Positions 6,393-14,312 of a stretch of DNA of 17,660 nucleotides are shown here, one piece after another. Under the pieces are notes generated by a model. That model made no database searches and was not told the DNA's origin. It was given only the letters and a program-made list of their open reading frames with translations. Every line of letters starts with the position of its first letter. The stretch's first letter is position 1. Made by a program: the position numbers and the translations under genes. Source of the DNA: an uncultured Oscillospiraceae bacterium (GTDB taxonomy: Bacteria > Bacillota > Clostridia > Oscillospirales > Oscillospiraceae); the NCBI GenBank assembly GCA_910578575.1, contig CAJTQP010000046.1:1-17660 (forward strand), in the 5' to 3' direction.

Positions 6393-7607
6393 TCAAAGGG
6401 CTTGTGGTTTCTCGTTCAGGGTCCGGCTCCCCTTCCGCAGCAGGGCCAGAAGGAGGAGCATCCCCACCCCGCCGGTGAGGGTGGCGAAGGCCAGAAGGGC
6501 GGGGACCCCGGCGTAGTCCAGGAGCAGGCCCCCCACAAAGCTGGCCAGGACGTTGCCCAGGGTGATGGCCATGGCGAACCACGCCTGGCCCTGGACCCGC
6601 TCCGCCTCCGCCACGCTCTCGTTGACGAAATAGATGGCCGCCAGGGTATAGAGGGCGTAGCCCGTCATCTCAAACACCTGGACCAGATAGGCCACCCCCA
6701 TGTTGGGGGCCACCCACATACCCAGGGCGTGGAAGAAAAAGCCCGTCCCGGACAGCTGCACCCAAAAGCGGCTGCTCTTCTTCTTCAGCATCCAGGAGAA
6801 GAGGAACATCACCGGCAGCTCCAGCCAGGACTGGACGAAGAGCAGGTCCCCCATGGCCTCACTGTCGCCCCCCAGGGGCTGAACGATTTGAAAGGTATAA
6901 ACATTCAGAATATTGTGGCTGATGAACAGGCACACCACCCCAAACAGCAGGGGGATCACATGGTAGTAATTGGCCACAAACACGCCGCCCCGTTTCTCTG
7001 CCCGTTCCGCTTCCCTTTGGGCCGTCTGTTCCCCTTGGTCCGCGAAGCGAAAGGCCAGGACGGACAGGAGCAGGATCCCATTCAGCACCGTCAAGGCCAC
7101 GGGGATGGAGTTCTCCCCAAATTGCAGCACCAGTCGCCCGCAGAGGGAGGACACCACCCCATAGAGGATGGACCCCGCGCTTCGGGCCACCCCAAAGTTC
7201 AGAGGCGTCCCGGCGTCGATACAGGCCATCCCCAGGGCAGAGGTCAGGGGCATGATGAGCTGCACGATGATGAGGAGGAAGGCGTACAGCCCCGTCTGAG
7301 GCACCCGCCCCGGCAACAGAGGCAGGGCCACGCCGCCAAACAGGAACAGCCCCACCAACAGGGCGGAAAACTGCCGCAGGGACATTCTCTTCAATTCGTC
7401 CGCCAACTTGGACACCAGGGGCTGCAACAGCGCAGACAGCAGCCCCGAAATGCTGATGAGGGTCCCGATCTGGACGTTGGAAAAGCCGCGGGAGAGCAAG
7501 TATACGCTGGAAAAGGTGACCACACAGCAGTAGCTGGCCCAGTAACTTCCCTGAATCGCCGTATACTGGGCGGTGGGACGCAGGTTTGCCCCGCGGAAGC
7601 TTGTCAT
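6393..7607 (-). CDS. MFS transporter (MFS_1-like, LacY/nucleoside-symporter-type fold)
   Basis: This integral membrane permease has 404 residues, the usual size for a 12-helix MFS carrier. Hydrophobic segments alternate along its length with a longer charged loop in the middle (DQGEQTAQREAERAEKRGG), the normal break between the two six-helix halves. The first inter-helix loop holds SRGFSNVQIGTLISISGLL and KLADELKR, matching the loop 2-3 motif of the MFS_1-like group. The substrate cannot be told from sequence. It is the first gene of a likely operon with the DUF1643 and phosphatase genes. The start at 7607 is preceded by GGAGGGAAGGG, and a good promoter lies 32 bp further upstream. Confidence 0.9.
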   Translation of the reverse strand: MTSFRGANLRPTAQYTAIQGSYWASYCCVVTFSSVYLLSRGFSNVQIGTLISISGLLSALLQPLVSKLADELKRMSLRQFSALLVGLFLFGGVALPLLPGRVPQTGLYAFLLIIVQLIMPLTSALGMACIDAGTPLNFGVARSAGSILYGVVSSLCGRLVLQFGENSIPVALTVLNGILLLSVLAFRFADQGEQTAQREAERAEKRGGVFVANYYHVIPLLFGVVCLFISHNILNVYTFQIVQPLGGDSEAMGDLLFVQSWLELPVMFLFSWMLKKKSSRFWVQLSGTGFFFHALGMWVAPNMGVAYLVQVFEMTGYALYTLAAIYFVNESVAEAERVQGQAWFAMAITLGNVLASFVGGLLLDYAGVPALLAFATLTGGVGMLLLLALLRKGSRTLNEKPQAL

Positions 7608-7638
7608 TCCCTTCCCTCCTCACTGAGATATTTTCCCC

Positions 7639-7667
7639 ATCATACCCCATCGTCCGCCCTTTTGCAA
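7639..7667 (-). promoter_or_regulatory. Promoter of the MFS-DUF1643-phosphatase operon
   Basis: The minus strand has a -35 TTGCAA (7662-7667), a 17-bp spacer and a -10 TATGAT (7639-7644), a good sigma-A-type match. It is divergent from the trpB2 promoter, with 42 bp between the two -35 boxes. Confidence 0.65.
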
Positions 7668-7709
7668 CCAAAAATCCGCAGGCTTCTCCTAGAAATCCTG
7701 CAAAAAAAC

Positions 7710-7738
7710 TTGACAGGGGGGTGGCTTTGTGCTATCCT
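7710..7738 (+). promoter_or_regulatory. Promoter of the T-box/trpB2 (and probably cas) transcript
   Basis: A consensus -35 TTGACA (7710-7715), a 17-bp spacer and a -10 TATCCT (7733-7738) are present. Transcription would start near 7745, at the 5' end of the T-box leader. Confidence 0.8.
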
Positions 7739-7744
7739 TTGGGA

Positions 7745-8016
7745 AACCGATGAGCAAGAAGAGTACTCTTGAGCGGAAGGGTCCAAGCGAGCTGCGGGCG
7801 GTGAGAGCGCAGTACCTGACCCCAGGACGAATGGCCTTGCGAGGGCGAGCCGAACGGGAATCCCCCAGTAGGTGAGACGGAGATGGCTGACCGTTACCAG
7901 AAAAGCCGGCGTATGTTGGTACGCTAAAGTGGGCGCAGTGTGCGCCAAGCCGGGTGGTACCGCAGGAGTTTTTCGCTCTTGTCCCTGCATTTGCAGAGAC
8001 AAGGGCGTTTTTGTTT
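7745..8016 (+). promoter_or_regulatory. T-box riboswitch (candidate tryptophan-specific)
   Basis: This leader RNA senses uncharged tRNA and controls termination before trpB2. Stem I starts near GATGAGCAAGAAGAGTA (the AGTA of a loop-E specifier motif). It carries the apical CTGCG/CGCAG stem with a GGTGAGAG loop. Its 3' side reads GACGAATGGCC, with a candidate UGG (Trp) specifier at 7832-7834 right after the conserved GAA. A Stem III-like hairpin GGCGCA/TGCGCC (about 7932-7946) precedes the T-box core GGGTGGTACCGC (7952-7963), whose TGGT bulge pairs with the tRNA acceptor end. A terminator follows. Trp specificity rests on the UGG and on the downstream trpB2; the UGGU bulge would need a G-U pair with a G73 discriminator. 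Confidence 0.9.
7974..8016 (+). terminator. T-box regulatory terminator
   Basis: CGCTCTTGTCCCTGC (7974-7988) pairs with GCAGAGACAAGGGCG (7993-8007), with one mismatch and one wobble, around a four-base loop and is followed by TTTTTGTTTT. It lies 11 bases after the T-box core, so the antiterminator and terminator forms are mutually exclusive, as in this riboswitch class. Confidence 0.9.
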
Positions 8017-8054
8017 TGTCTCTGCGCCAAATATCTCGAAAAGGAGCAAACATC

Positions 8055-9419
8055 ATGAACAACATCCCTTACAAAATCTATTTGGACGAGGCGGAGCTGC
8101 CCAAGCAATGGTATAACCTGCGGGCCGATATGAAGAACAAGCCCGCCCCCCTGTTGAACCCCGCCACCCTCCAGCCCATGACCGCCCAAGAGCTCAGCGG
8201 CGTATTCTGCGAGGAGCTGGTAAAGCAGGAGCTGGACGAAACCACCCCGTATATCGACATTCCCCAGGAAATACAGGACTATTACAAGACCTTCCGCCCC
8301 TCTCCCCTGATGCGGGCCTACAACCTGGAAAAGGCTTTGGATACCCCTGCAAAAATTTACTACAAATTTGAGGGCAACAACACCAGCGGCAGCCACAAGC
8401 TAAACTCCGCCATCGCCCAGGCCTACTATGCCAAGCAGCAGGGGCTGAAGGGCGTCACCACGGAGACCGGCGCCGGCCAGTGGGGCACCGCCCTGTCCAT
8501 GGCCTGTGCCTACCTGGGCCTAGACTGCAAGGTCTACATGGTCAAGGTCTCTTATGAACAAAAGCCCTTCCGCCGGGAGGTCATGCGGACCTACGGGGCC
8601 TCCGTGGTCCCCTCCCCCTCCATGGACACCGCCGTGGGACGGAAGATCCTCCAGGAGCACCCCGGCACCGGCGGCAGTCTGGGCTGCGCCATCTCCGAGG
8701 CAGTGGAGGTGGCCACCTCTATCCCCGGCTACCGCTACGTGTTGGGCAGCGTCCTGAACCAGGTGCTGCTGCACCAGTCCGTGATCGGCTTGGAGGCCAA
8801 GACCGCCCTGGATAAATACGGCATCAAGGCCGACATCGTCATCGGCTGCGCCGGGGGCGGCAGCAACTTAGGCGGCCTCATCGCCCCCTTTGTGGGGGAG
8901 AAGCTCCGGGGTGAGGCGGACTACCGCATCCTCGCCGTGGAACCCGCCTCCTGCCCCAGCTTCACCCGCGGCAAGTTTGCCTACGACTTCTGCGACACCG
9001 GCATGATCTGCCCCCTGGCCAAAATGTACACCCTGGGCAGCGGCTTCATTCCCGCCCCCAACCACGCCGGTGGCCTGCGCTTCCACGGTATGAGCACCAC
9101 CCTGAGCCAGCTCTACCACGACGGCCTGATGGAGGCCACAGCCGTGGAGCAGACCGCCGTGTTCGCCGCGGCAGAGCAGTTTGCACGGATCGAGGGCATC
9201 CTTCCCGCCCCAGAGAGCAGCCACGCCATCAAGGCCACCATCGACGAGGCCCTGCGCTGCAAGGAGACGGGGGAGGAGAAGACCATCCTCTTCGGCCTCA
9301 CTGGTACCGGGTATTTTGATATGTATGCCTATGAGGCCTTCCATGATGGGCAGATGACGGACTATATCCCCACTGACGAGGATTTGGCCCCAGGCTTTGC
9401 CACTTTACCGAAGGTATGA
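8055..9419 (+). CDS. trpB: Tryptophan synthase beta chain, TrpB2 type
   Basis: This cytoplasmic PLP enzyme makes L-tryptophan from indole and L-serine. It has 454 residues, longer than TrpB1 and typical of TrpB2. It has the N-terminal PKQWYNLRADM stretch of that class, the PLP lysine in NTSGSHKLNSA (Lys115), the catalytic loop TETGAGQWG (TrpB1 usually has QHG), the phosphate-binding CAGGGSNLGG and a late FGLTGTGYFD. The C-terminus ends in LPKV, as TrpB2 proteins commonly do, so the gene is intact. TrpB2 often works without TrpA, salvaging indole; no trpA or other trp gene is in the window. The start at 8055 follows AAAGGAG and lies after the T-box terminator; the frame is open upstream through the riboswitch, but that part is not coding. 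Its TGA overlaps the cas3 ATG. Confidence 0.95.
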   Translation: MNNIPYKIYLDEAELPKQWYNLRADMKNKPAPLLNPATLQPMTAQELSGVFCEELVKQELDETTPYIDIPQEIQDYYKTFRPSPLMRAYNLEKALDTPAKIYYKFEGNNTSGSHKLNSAIAQAYYAKQQGLKGVTTETGAGQWGTALSMACAYLGLDCKVYMVKVSYEQKPFRREVMRTYGASVVPSPSMDTAVGRKILQEHPGTGGSLGCAISEAVEVATSIPGYRYVLGSVLNQVLLHQSVIGLEAKTALDKYGIKADIVIGCAGGGSNLGGLIAPFVGEKLRGEADYRILAVEPASCPSFTRGKFAYDFCDTGMICPLAKMYTLGSGFIPAPNHAGGLRFHGMSTTLSQLYHDGLMEATAVEQTAVFAAAEQFARIEGILPAPESSHAIKATIDEALRCKETGEEKTILFGLTGTGYFDMYAYEAFHDGQMTDYIPTDEDLAPGFATLPKV

Positions 9420-11803
9420 TGGAGCACTTTTTCGCACACATCCGGCCGGGTTCCCAAGGGGAACCAGAGGCGGCCCAGACAGTGGAGGCACATTGCCGAA
9501 ACACCGCAGACTATGCCGCCCAAGCGTTGGAACCGCTCTCCCTCTCCGCCAGTGGGTACTTGGCGGGGCTGGTACACGATGCTGGGAAATACACCACGCA
9601 GTTTCAAAATTACCTGCTGCACGGGGAGGGCGGGAAGGGTTCTGTCAACCATACCTTCGCCGGTGTTCGGCTTTTTCTGGAACGGTACCACAGTGAAACC
9701 CTGGGGGACTTTGCGGAAGTGGTCAGTGAACTTCTGTCCCTGGCCGCCGGCGGACACCACGGCTTATTCGACTGTGTGGATAAAGAGCAAGAAAGTGGAT
9801 TCCAGCACCGGCTCACCAAGGAGGGGATCCACTATGCGGAAGCCGTTAACAACTTCTTTCACTTCTGCGCCAGCGAGAAGGAGCTGGACCAATGGTTTCA
9901 AAAAGCCTATGCGGAGTTGGCTCCCGTCCTGGAAAAGATCCTCTCCATGACCGACGAAAACCGAGAGGCGTTTGATGATGAAACTGCCTTCTACTCCGGC
10001 CTATTGGCCCGGCTGCTGCTCTCCGCCGTGATCGAAGGGGACCGCCGGGATACGGCTGCATTTATGAACGGCGCAGAATTCCCGCCCAAACGAAGTGGTG
10101 AGGCGTTGCAGCAGATGTGGGGGACCTGTCTGCGCCGCGTGGAAGAGAAATTGGACACACTCCCTCAAACATCCCCCATTGACCGGGCCCGGCGGGAGAT
10201 TTCGGATATCTGCCGGCAGGCCGCCGGGCGGCCAGGGGGCGTCTTTCGCCTGAACGTCCCCACCGGCGGCGGAAAGACCTTGTCCTCCCTCCGCTACGCC
10301 TTGGCCCACGGGGAAGCCCATCAAAAGCAGCGAGTGTTTTTCGTGACCCCCTTGCTCAGCATCCTGGAACAAAACGCCAGTATCATCCGAACGTATCTCC
10401 AAGATGACAGTCTGATCTTGGAACACCACTCCAACCTTGTCCACACAGAGGAAAACCCGCAGAAGCTGGACACATTGGAGCTTCTGACGGAAACTTGGGA
10501 AGCCCCCATCGTCATCACCACCTTGGTCCAAATGCTAAACACCCTGTTTTCCGGCAAAACCACTGCGATCCGCCGGTTCCACGCCCTATGCAACAGCATC
10601 ATCGTGTTTGATGAGGTCCAGACGGTTCCCAGTAAAATGTTGTCGCTGTTCTCCCTGGCCATGAACTTTTTGGCAGAAGTTTGTGGGGCCACGGTGATCC
10701 TCTGCTCTGCCACCCAACCTTGTATCGAACAAATCCAACATCCGTTGCACGGGCCGGTTCCTGATTTGGTCCCCTTCTCCCCTGCCCTATGGTCGGTGTT
10801 TGACCGGACGAAGCTCCAAACGGTTGGGAAGCTGTCCTTGGAAGAGATCGCCAGCTTTGCCCTGGAGGTTTTGGAGACCTCAGACAGTCTACTCATCGTC
10901 TGCAACAAGAAAGCCCAGGTGGAGCAATTGTTCCGGCAGCTGGATGGCAGAGGGCTGGCGCGCTTCCAGCTCTCTGCCGCCATGTGTGTGGCCCATCGGC
11001 GGGATACCCTGGACCGGCTTCAGGCCTCCCTGGCACAGAAGGGGCAAAAGACAGTTTGCATCTCCACCCAGGTCATCGAGGCTGGGGTAGACATCTCCTT
11101 TGCCGCTGTGATCCGCCTTTCCGCCGGGATGGACAGTGTCGTGCAGGCAGCGGGCCGGTGTAACCGCAGCGGAGAAGCCGGGCCAGGCACCCTGGCGCCT
11201 GTCTATCTGGTGGAATGCCAGAACGAATCCCTTGCGCGGCTGCCAGATATCCAGAAAGGGAAAGCCGCGACCCAAGCACTTTTGGCGGAATTTGCCCAGC
11301 ATCCAGAACAGTATCAGCACAAGTTGGTCTCCGACGAGGCCATCGGGTATTACTACCGCACGCTCTATCAAAGAGAGGATGAAGGGCACCACGACTACTG
11401 CTGCAAAGGCCGTCCCTCCCTGTTTTCTCTGCTGGCGTGCAACGACAGCCATCCGGATGAACAGCCCTATTATTTTCGGCAGGCATTTCGTCTCGCCGGT
11501 ACCCTGTTCCAGGTATTTGAGGAGAACACCGAGGACGTTATCGTGCCATACGGTCCAGGCAAGGAGCTCATCCAGGACCTTTGCAGCGCACGGGCCAGAG
11601 AGGACCCGAAGTATTTGCAAGCTCGATTGGAGGACGCCAAACCCTACACCGTCTCTCTGTACCAATATCAACGGGATCGTCTGTCCGCAGAGCAGGGGTT
11701 GATCCCCCTCTATGGGGGTGCGCTGGGGTTGAGCGGCCACTACCACGCAGAAACCGGCTTTTCTCTGGAGGAATCTGAACTTGAATTTTTGGGGGTGTAC
11801 TGA
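9416..11803 (+). CDS. cas3: Type I-C CRISPR helicase-nuclease Cas3
   Basis: This effector is recruited by Cascade to a bound target, nicks the displaced strand and degrades DNA while translocating. It has 795 residues with an N-terminal HD nuclease: His26, the HD pair in VHDAGK (His54-Asp55), His79 in VNHT and GGHHGLFD (114-119). The superfamily 2 helicase follows: motif I PTGGGKT (Lys287), motif Ia FFVTPLLS, motif II DEVQ (399-402), motif III CSATQP, motif V STQVIEAGVDIS and motif VI QAAGRCNRSG. All are intact. The start is either the ATG at 9416 (ATGA overlap with trpB2) or the ATG at 9419; GAAGG lies just before both, closer than ideal for either. No intergenic promoter is possible, so expression depends on trpB2 read-through or on a promoter inside trpB2. 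Confidence 0.96.
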   Translation: MMEHFFAHIRPGSQGEPEAAQTVEAHCRNTADYAAQALEPLSLSASGYLAGLVHDAGKYTTQFQNYLLHGEGGKGSVNHTFAGVRLFLERYHSETLGDFAEVVSELLSLAAGGHHGLFDCVDKEQESGFQHRLTKEGIHYAEAVNNFFHFCASEKELDQWFQKAYAELAPVLEKILSMTDENREAFDDETAFYSGLLARLLLSAVIEGDRRDTAAFMNGAEFPPKRSGEALQQMWGTCLRRVEEKLDTLPQTSPIDRARREISDICRQAAGRPGGVFRLNVPTGGGKTLSSLRYALAHGEAHQKQRVFFVTPLLSILEQNASIIRTYLQDDSLILEHHSNLVHTEENPQKLDTLELLTETWEAPIVITTLVQMLNTLFSGKTTAIRRFHALCNSIIVFDEVQTVPSKMLSLFSLAMNFLAEVCGATVILCSATQPCIEQIQHPLHGPVPDLVPFSPALWSVFDRTKLQTVGKLSLEEIASFALEVLETSDSLLIVCNKKAQVEQLFRQLDGRGLARFQLSAAMCVAHRRDTLDRLQASLAQKGQKTVCISTQVIEAGVDISFAAVIRLSAGMDSVVQAAGRCNRSGEAGPGTLAPVYLVECQNESLARLPDIQKGKAATQALLAEFAQHPEQYQHKLVSDEAIGYYYRTLYQREDEGHHDYCCKGRPSLFSLLACNDSHPDEQPYYFRQAFRLAGTLFQVFEENTEDVIVPYGPGKELIQDLCSARAREDPKYLQARLEDAKPYTVSLYQYQRDRLSAEQGLIPLYGGALGLSGHYHAETGFSLEESELEFLGVY

Positions 11804-12531
11804 TGCAGCATCCAAACATTGTGGAATTTCAGGTCACGGGGGATTACGCACTTTTCTCCGATCCCATCCTGCGCGTGGGCGGAGAAAAATGCACCTATCA
11901 AGTCCCCACCTATGAGGCTTTGAAGGGAATCCTATCTTCCGTATATTGGAAACCCACGCTGATCTGGTATATCGATGCGGTCCGGGTGGTCAACCAAATC
12001 CAGACTGAGGTGAAGGGAATCCGGCCCATCCACTACCAGGACAACAAGAACGACCTATCCTACTATACCTATCTAAAAAACTGTTGCTATCAGGTGCGGG
12101 CGCACTTTGAATGGAACGAAAACCGACCGGAGTTGGCCCAGGACCGGAATGAGCACAAGCACCACAACATCGCAAAGCGCATGATCGAAAAAGGCGGCCG
12201 CCGGGATATCTTTCTGGGCACCAGGGAGTGTCAGGGCTATGTGGAGCCCTGCACCTTTGGGGAAGGGCCGGGCTGGTATGACGACCTGCCAGAGCTGAGC
12301 TTTGGGCTGATGTACCACGGGATCACCTACGCCGACGAGGCATATTCCCCAGAGACCCAAGGGAACATGACCGCCCGGTTCTGGTATCCGGTGATGAAAC
12401 GGGGGATCCTCTCCTTTCCCCGCCCGGAGGCCTGCCCTCTTACCAAGGTACTGCGGGAGATGGAGAGGAAACCCTTCGGGGAAGCCCTGGACAACTTCTC
12501 CGGCTTACGGGAGTTTGGGGAGGTGACGTAA
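11803..12531 (+). CDS. cas5c: Cas5c (Cas5d), pre-crRNA endoribonuclease and Cascade subunit
   Basis: In type I-C systems, which lack Cas6, this protein cuts the repeat at the 3' base of its hairpin and stays on the crRNA 5' handle. It has 242 residues. It opens with FQVTGDYALFSDP, then has GGEKCTYQVPTYEALKGIL, typical of the family. Tyr48 in SSVYWKP and Lys119-His120 in NEHKHHN are good candidates for the catalytic Tyr, Lys and His known from the Bacillus halodurans enzyme (Tyr46, Lys116, His117 as I recall). The late stretch GNMTARFWYPVMKRGIL is also family-like. The ATG overlaps the cas3 stop codon by one base (TGATG), with GGGGGTG as ribosome site. Confidence 0.95.
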   Translation: MQHPNIVEFQVTGDYALFSDPILRVGGEKCTYQVPTYEALKGILSSVYWKPTLIWYIDAVRVVNQIQTEVKGIRPIHYQDNKNDLSYYTYLKNCCYQVRAHFEWNENRPELAQDRNEHKHHNIAKRMIEKGGRRDIFLGTRECQGYVEPCTFGEGPGWYDDLPELSFGLMYHGITYADEAYSPETQGNMTARFWYPVMKRGILSFPRPEACPLTKVLREMERKPFGEALDNFSGLREFGEVT

Positions 12532-14312
12532 TGGGACTTTTGCAAAAAGCCTGCGAGACCTATGATGCCATGGCGCACCGTGTAGGGACCGTATACGCAG
12601 AGGAAAAAGAACCACTGGCCCCCGTTTCTCACATCATGGTACGGGCACAAATTGAGATCACTCTGAATCAGGACGGGCACTTTGTGACAGCCCGGACGGT
12701 AGATAAGGAGGAGCCGAAAATTATTATCCCGGTCACGGAGGACTCGGCAGGCAGAACCAGTTCCCCCTGCGCCCATCCCCTGTGCGATCAACTGGGATAT
12801 GTGGCCCCCTATGACGCCAAAAAGCATCCTCTCTATGTGACGGCACTGTCGGATTGGACCACTTCCCCATATACCCTCCCAAAACTGCAAGCCATTTTGA
12901 ACTATGTACAGGGAGGAACGATTCTTAGCGATCTATCGGATACCGGTATCATCCAATGCAAGCCAAACGGTCAGCCCAGCGACGAAAAGTTGATGGTGCG
13001 GTGGGTGGTCAATGGGTTAGGCGCGGAGAGCAGCGGACCTTGCTGGCGGGACCAGGCACTGATGGCGTCTTTCATTCAGTACAGTTCCTTCAAGCGGAAG
13101 GATATCCCGGATCATCTCTGCATGATTTCAGGAGACATGGTCTCCCCGGCCAGACAGCATCCCAAAGGCATTGTGCCCATCAACGGAAATGCGAAATTGA
13201 TTTCCTCCAATGATAACAGCGGCTTTACCTACCGAGGGCGGTTTGCGGACGATTGGCAGGCAGCCACTGTGGGGTATGCGGCCTCTCAAAAAGCACACAG
13301 CGCTCTGCGGTGGTTGGTGGCCAATCAAAGCGTTTCCTTTGGTGGCCGGACATTCCTATGTTGGAATCCCCAAGGGCATCCAGTCCCCAAAGTGCATGGC
13401 GCCATGGCGCGGGGGAAAAACAGCCAGAAGGCCGCCAACCCCACGCAGTACCGGCAACAGCTTTTGGAGGCTCTCTCCGGTTGGAAGCATGACCTGCCCG
13501 CCCAGGCGGGGGTAGTTATCACCGCTTTTGACGCAGCTACCACAGGCCGGTTGGCTGTCACTTACTACAACGAATTGCTGGCATCTGACTTCTTACAACG
13601 GCTCTATGATTGGGAAGATCGTTGCTGCTGGGAAAATGGACCTTATGGTATCCAATCGCCATCTCTGTTTCAAATCGTTAATTTCGCCTTTGGTGTACCC
13701 AGAAACGGCAAAATAGAAACAGATGATCGCATCTTAAAGCAGCAGATGCAGCGTCTGGTGTCCTGCCGGATCGATCAGGCCGGATTCCCCTTGGATATCG
13801 CGCGAAACTTGGTAGAGAGATCCTCTCATCTCTTGCTCTATGAGGGAGAAAACCGGCAGAAGTTGCTGTTTACGGCCTGCGCAGCTATTCGGAAATATCG
13901 TTATGACCAGTGGAAGGAGGAGTGGGATATGGCACTGGACACAAACAACACAGACCGCAGTTATCTATTTGGACGTCTGCTAGCCATTGCGGAGGCAGTG
14001 GAGCGCAGCAGCTATCGCACAGACGAGGGGCGGGAGACCAATGCGTTACGGATGCAGAAATCATTTGCCCTGCGGCCCCTGTCCGGCTGGAGAGTTTTGG
14101 AGGAACGGCTAGAGCCGTATTATAAGCAGCTTGCCCCCGGACTGCGGCAGTGGTATCGCAAGCAGGCCCAGGAAATCGTGGACATGTTGTCATCGTCGGA
14201 CAGAAACTTGAACCAAAAACTAGACGACGTTTATTTATTGGGCTACTACCACCAGAGAGCGTATCGCAACGGGAAATCCGATAAGACGGAAGAAACAGAA
14301 GGAGAGGTATGA
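12531..14312 (+). CDS. cas8c: Cas8c (Csd1), large subunit of type I-C Cascade
   Basis: This large subunit recognises the PAM and starts target unwinding in the type I-C complex. It has 593 residues, within the usual Csd1 range. Its place between cas5c and cas7c, its size, and family-like stretches such as FTYRGRFADD, HSALRWLVANQ, SFGGRTFLCW and the C-terminal LLGYYHQRAYR support the call. The C-terminal 127 residues carry a separate in-frame start and would also be made as Cas11c. The ATG overlaps the cas5c stop codon (TAATG) and follows GGGGAGG. No frameshift or internal stop is visible. Confidence 0.94.
   Translation: MGLLQKACETYDAMAHRVGTVYAEEKEPLAPVSHIMVRAQIEITLNQDGHFVTARTVDKEEPKIIIPVTEDSAGRTSSPCAHPLCDQLGYVAPYDAKKHPLYVTALSDWTTSPYTLPKLQAILNYVQGGTILSDLSDTGIIQCKPNGQPSDEKLMVRWVVNGLGAESSGPCWRDQALMASFIQYSSFKRKDIPDHLCMISGDMVSPARQHPKGIVPINGNAKLISSNDNSGFTYRGRFADDWQAATVGYAASQKAHSALRWLVANQSVSFGGRTFLCWNPQGHPVPKVHGAMARGKNSQKAANPTQYRQQLLEALSGWKHDLPAQAGVVITAFDAATTGRLAVTYYNELLASDFLQRLYDWEDRCCWENGPYGIQSPSLFQIVNFAFGVPRNGKIETDDRILKQQMQRLVSCRIDQAGFPLDIARNLVERSSHLLLYEGENRQKLLFTACAAIRKYRYDQWKEEWDMALDTNNTDRSYLFGRLLAIAEAVERSSYRTDEGRETNALRMQKSFALRPLSGWRVLEERLEPYYKQLAPGLRQWYRKQAQEIVDMLSSSDRNLNQKLDDVYLLGYYHQRAYRNGKSDKTEETEGEV
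13914..13920 (+). promoter_or_regulatory. Internal ribosome-binding site for Cas11c
   Basis: AAGGAGG, a near-complete Shine-Dalgarno sequence, lies inside cas8c eight bases before the in-frame ATG at 13929. It is one of the best ribosome sites in the operon, unexpected within a coding region unless used. Confidence 0.8.
13929..14312 (+). CDS. cas11c: Cas11c small subunit, internal translation product of cas8c
   Basis: The small subunit lines the belly of Cascade and stabilises the target strands. In type I-C it is known to be made from an internal start within cas8c. Here the ATG is codon 467 of cas8c, in frame, with AAGGAGG eight bases upstream. The product is 127 residues, close to the roughly 120 residues known for this subunit. 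It begins MALDTNNTDRSYLFGRLLAIAE, is mainly helical and charged, and ends with the LLGYYHQRAYR region. The stop codon is shared with cas8c. What is seen is the start, spacing, frame and size; expression is inferred from the family. Confidence 0.82.
   Translation: MALDTNNTDRSYLFGRLLAIAEAVERSSYRTDEGRETNALRMQKSFALRPLSGWRVLEERLEPYYKQLAPGLRQWYRKQAQEIVDMLSSSDRNLNQKLDDVYLLGYYHQRAYRNGKSDKTEETEGEV

Noticed and set aside
7678..7701. Hairpin GCAGG...CCTGC in the region between the divergent promoters
   Set aside because: It is followed by an A-run on the plus strand and preceded by the T-run on the minus strand, so it is not a terminator in either direction; it may be chance.
6303..7772. Long plus-strand open frame (489 codons) opposite the MFS and DUF1643 genes
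   Set aside because: The translation is rich in His, Gln, Gly and Pro with no domain and runs antisense to two well-supported genes; it is a by-product of GC-rich codon usage.
7872..8054. Upstream extension of the trpB2 frame
   Set aside because: It runs through the T-box core and terminator; the ATG at 8055 has a good ribosome site and matches the family start.
9300..9416. Search for a cas promoter in the 3' end of trpB2
   Set aside because: TATATC near 9362 and TTGATA near 9316 were considered, but neither has a matching partner at 16-18 bp; I could not support a promoter call by eye.
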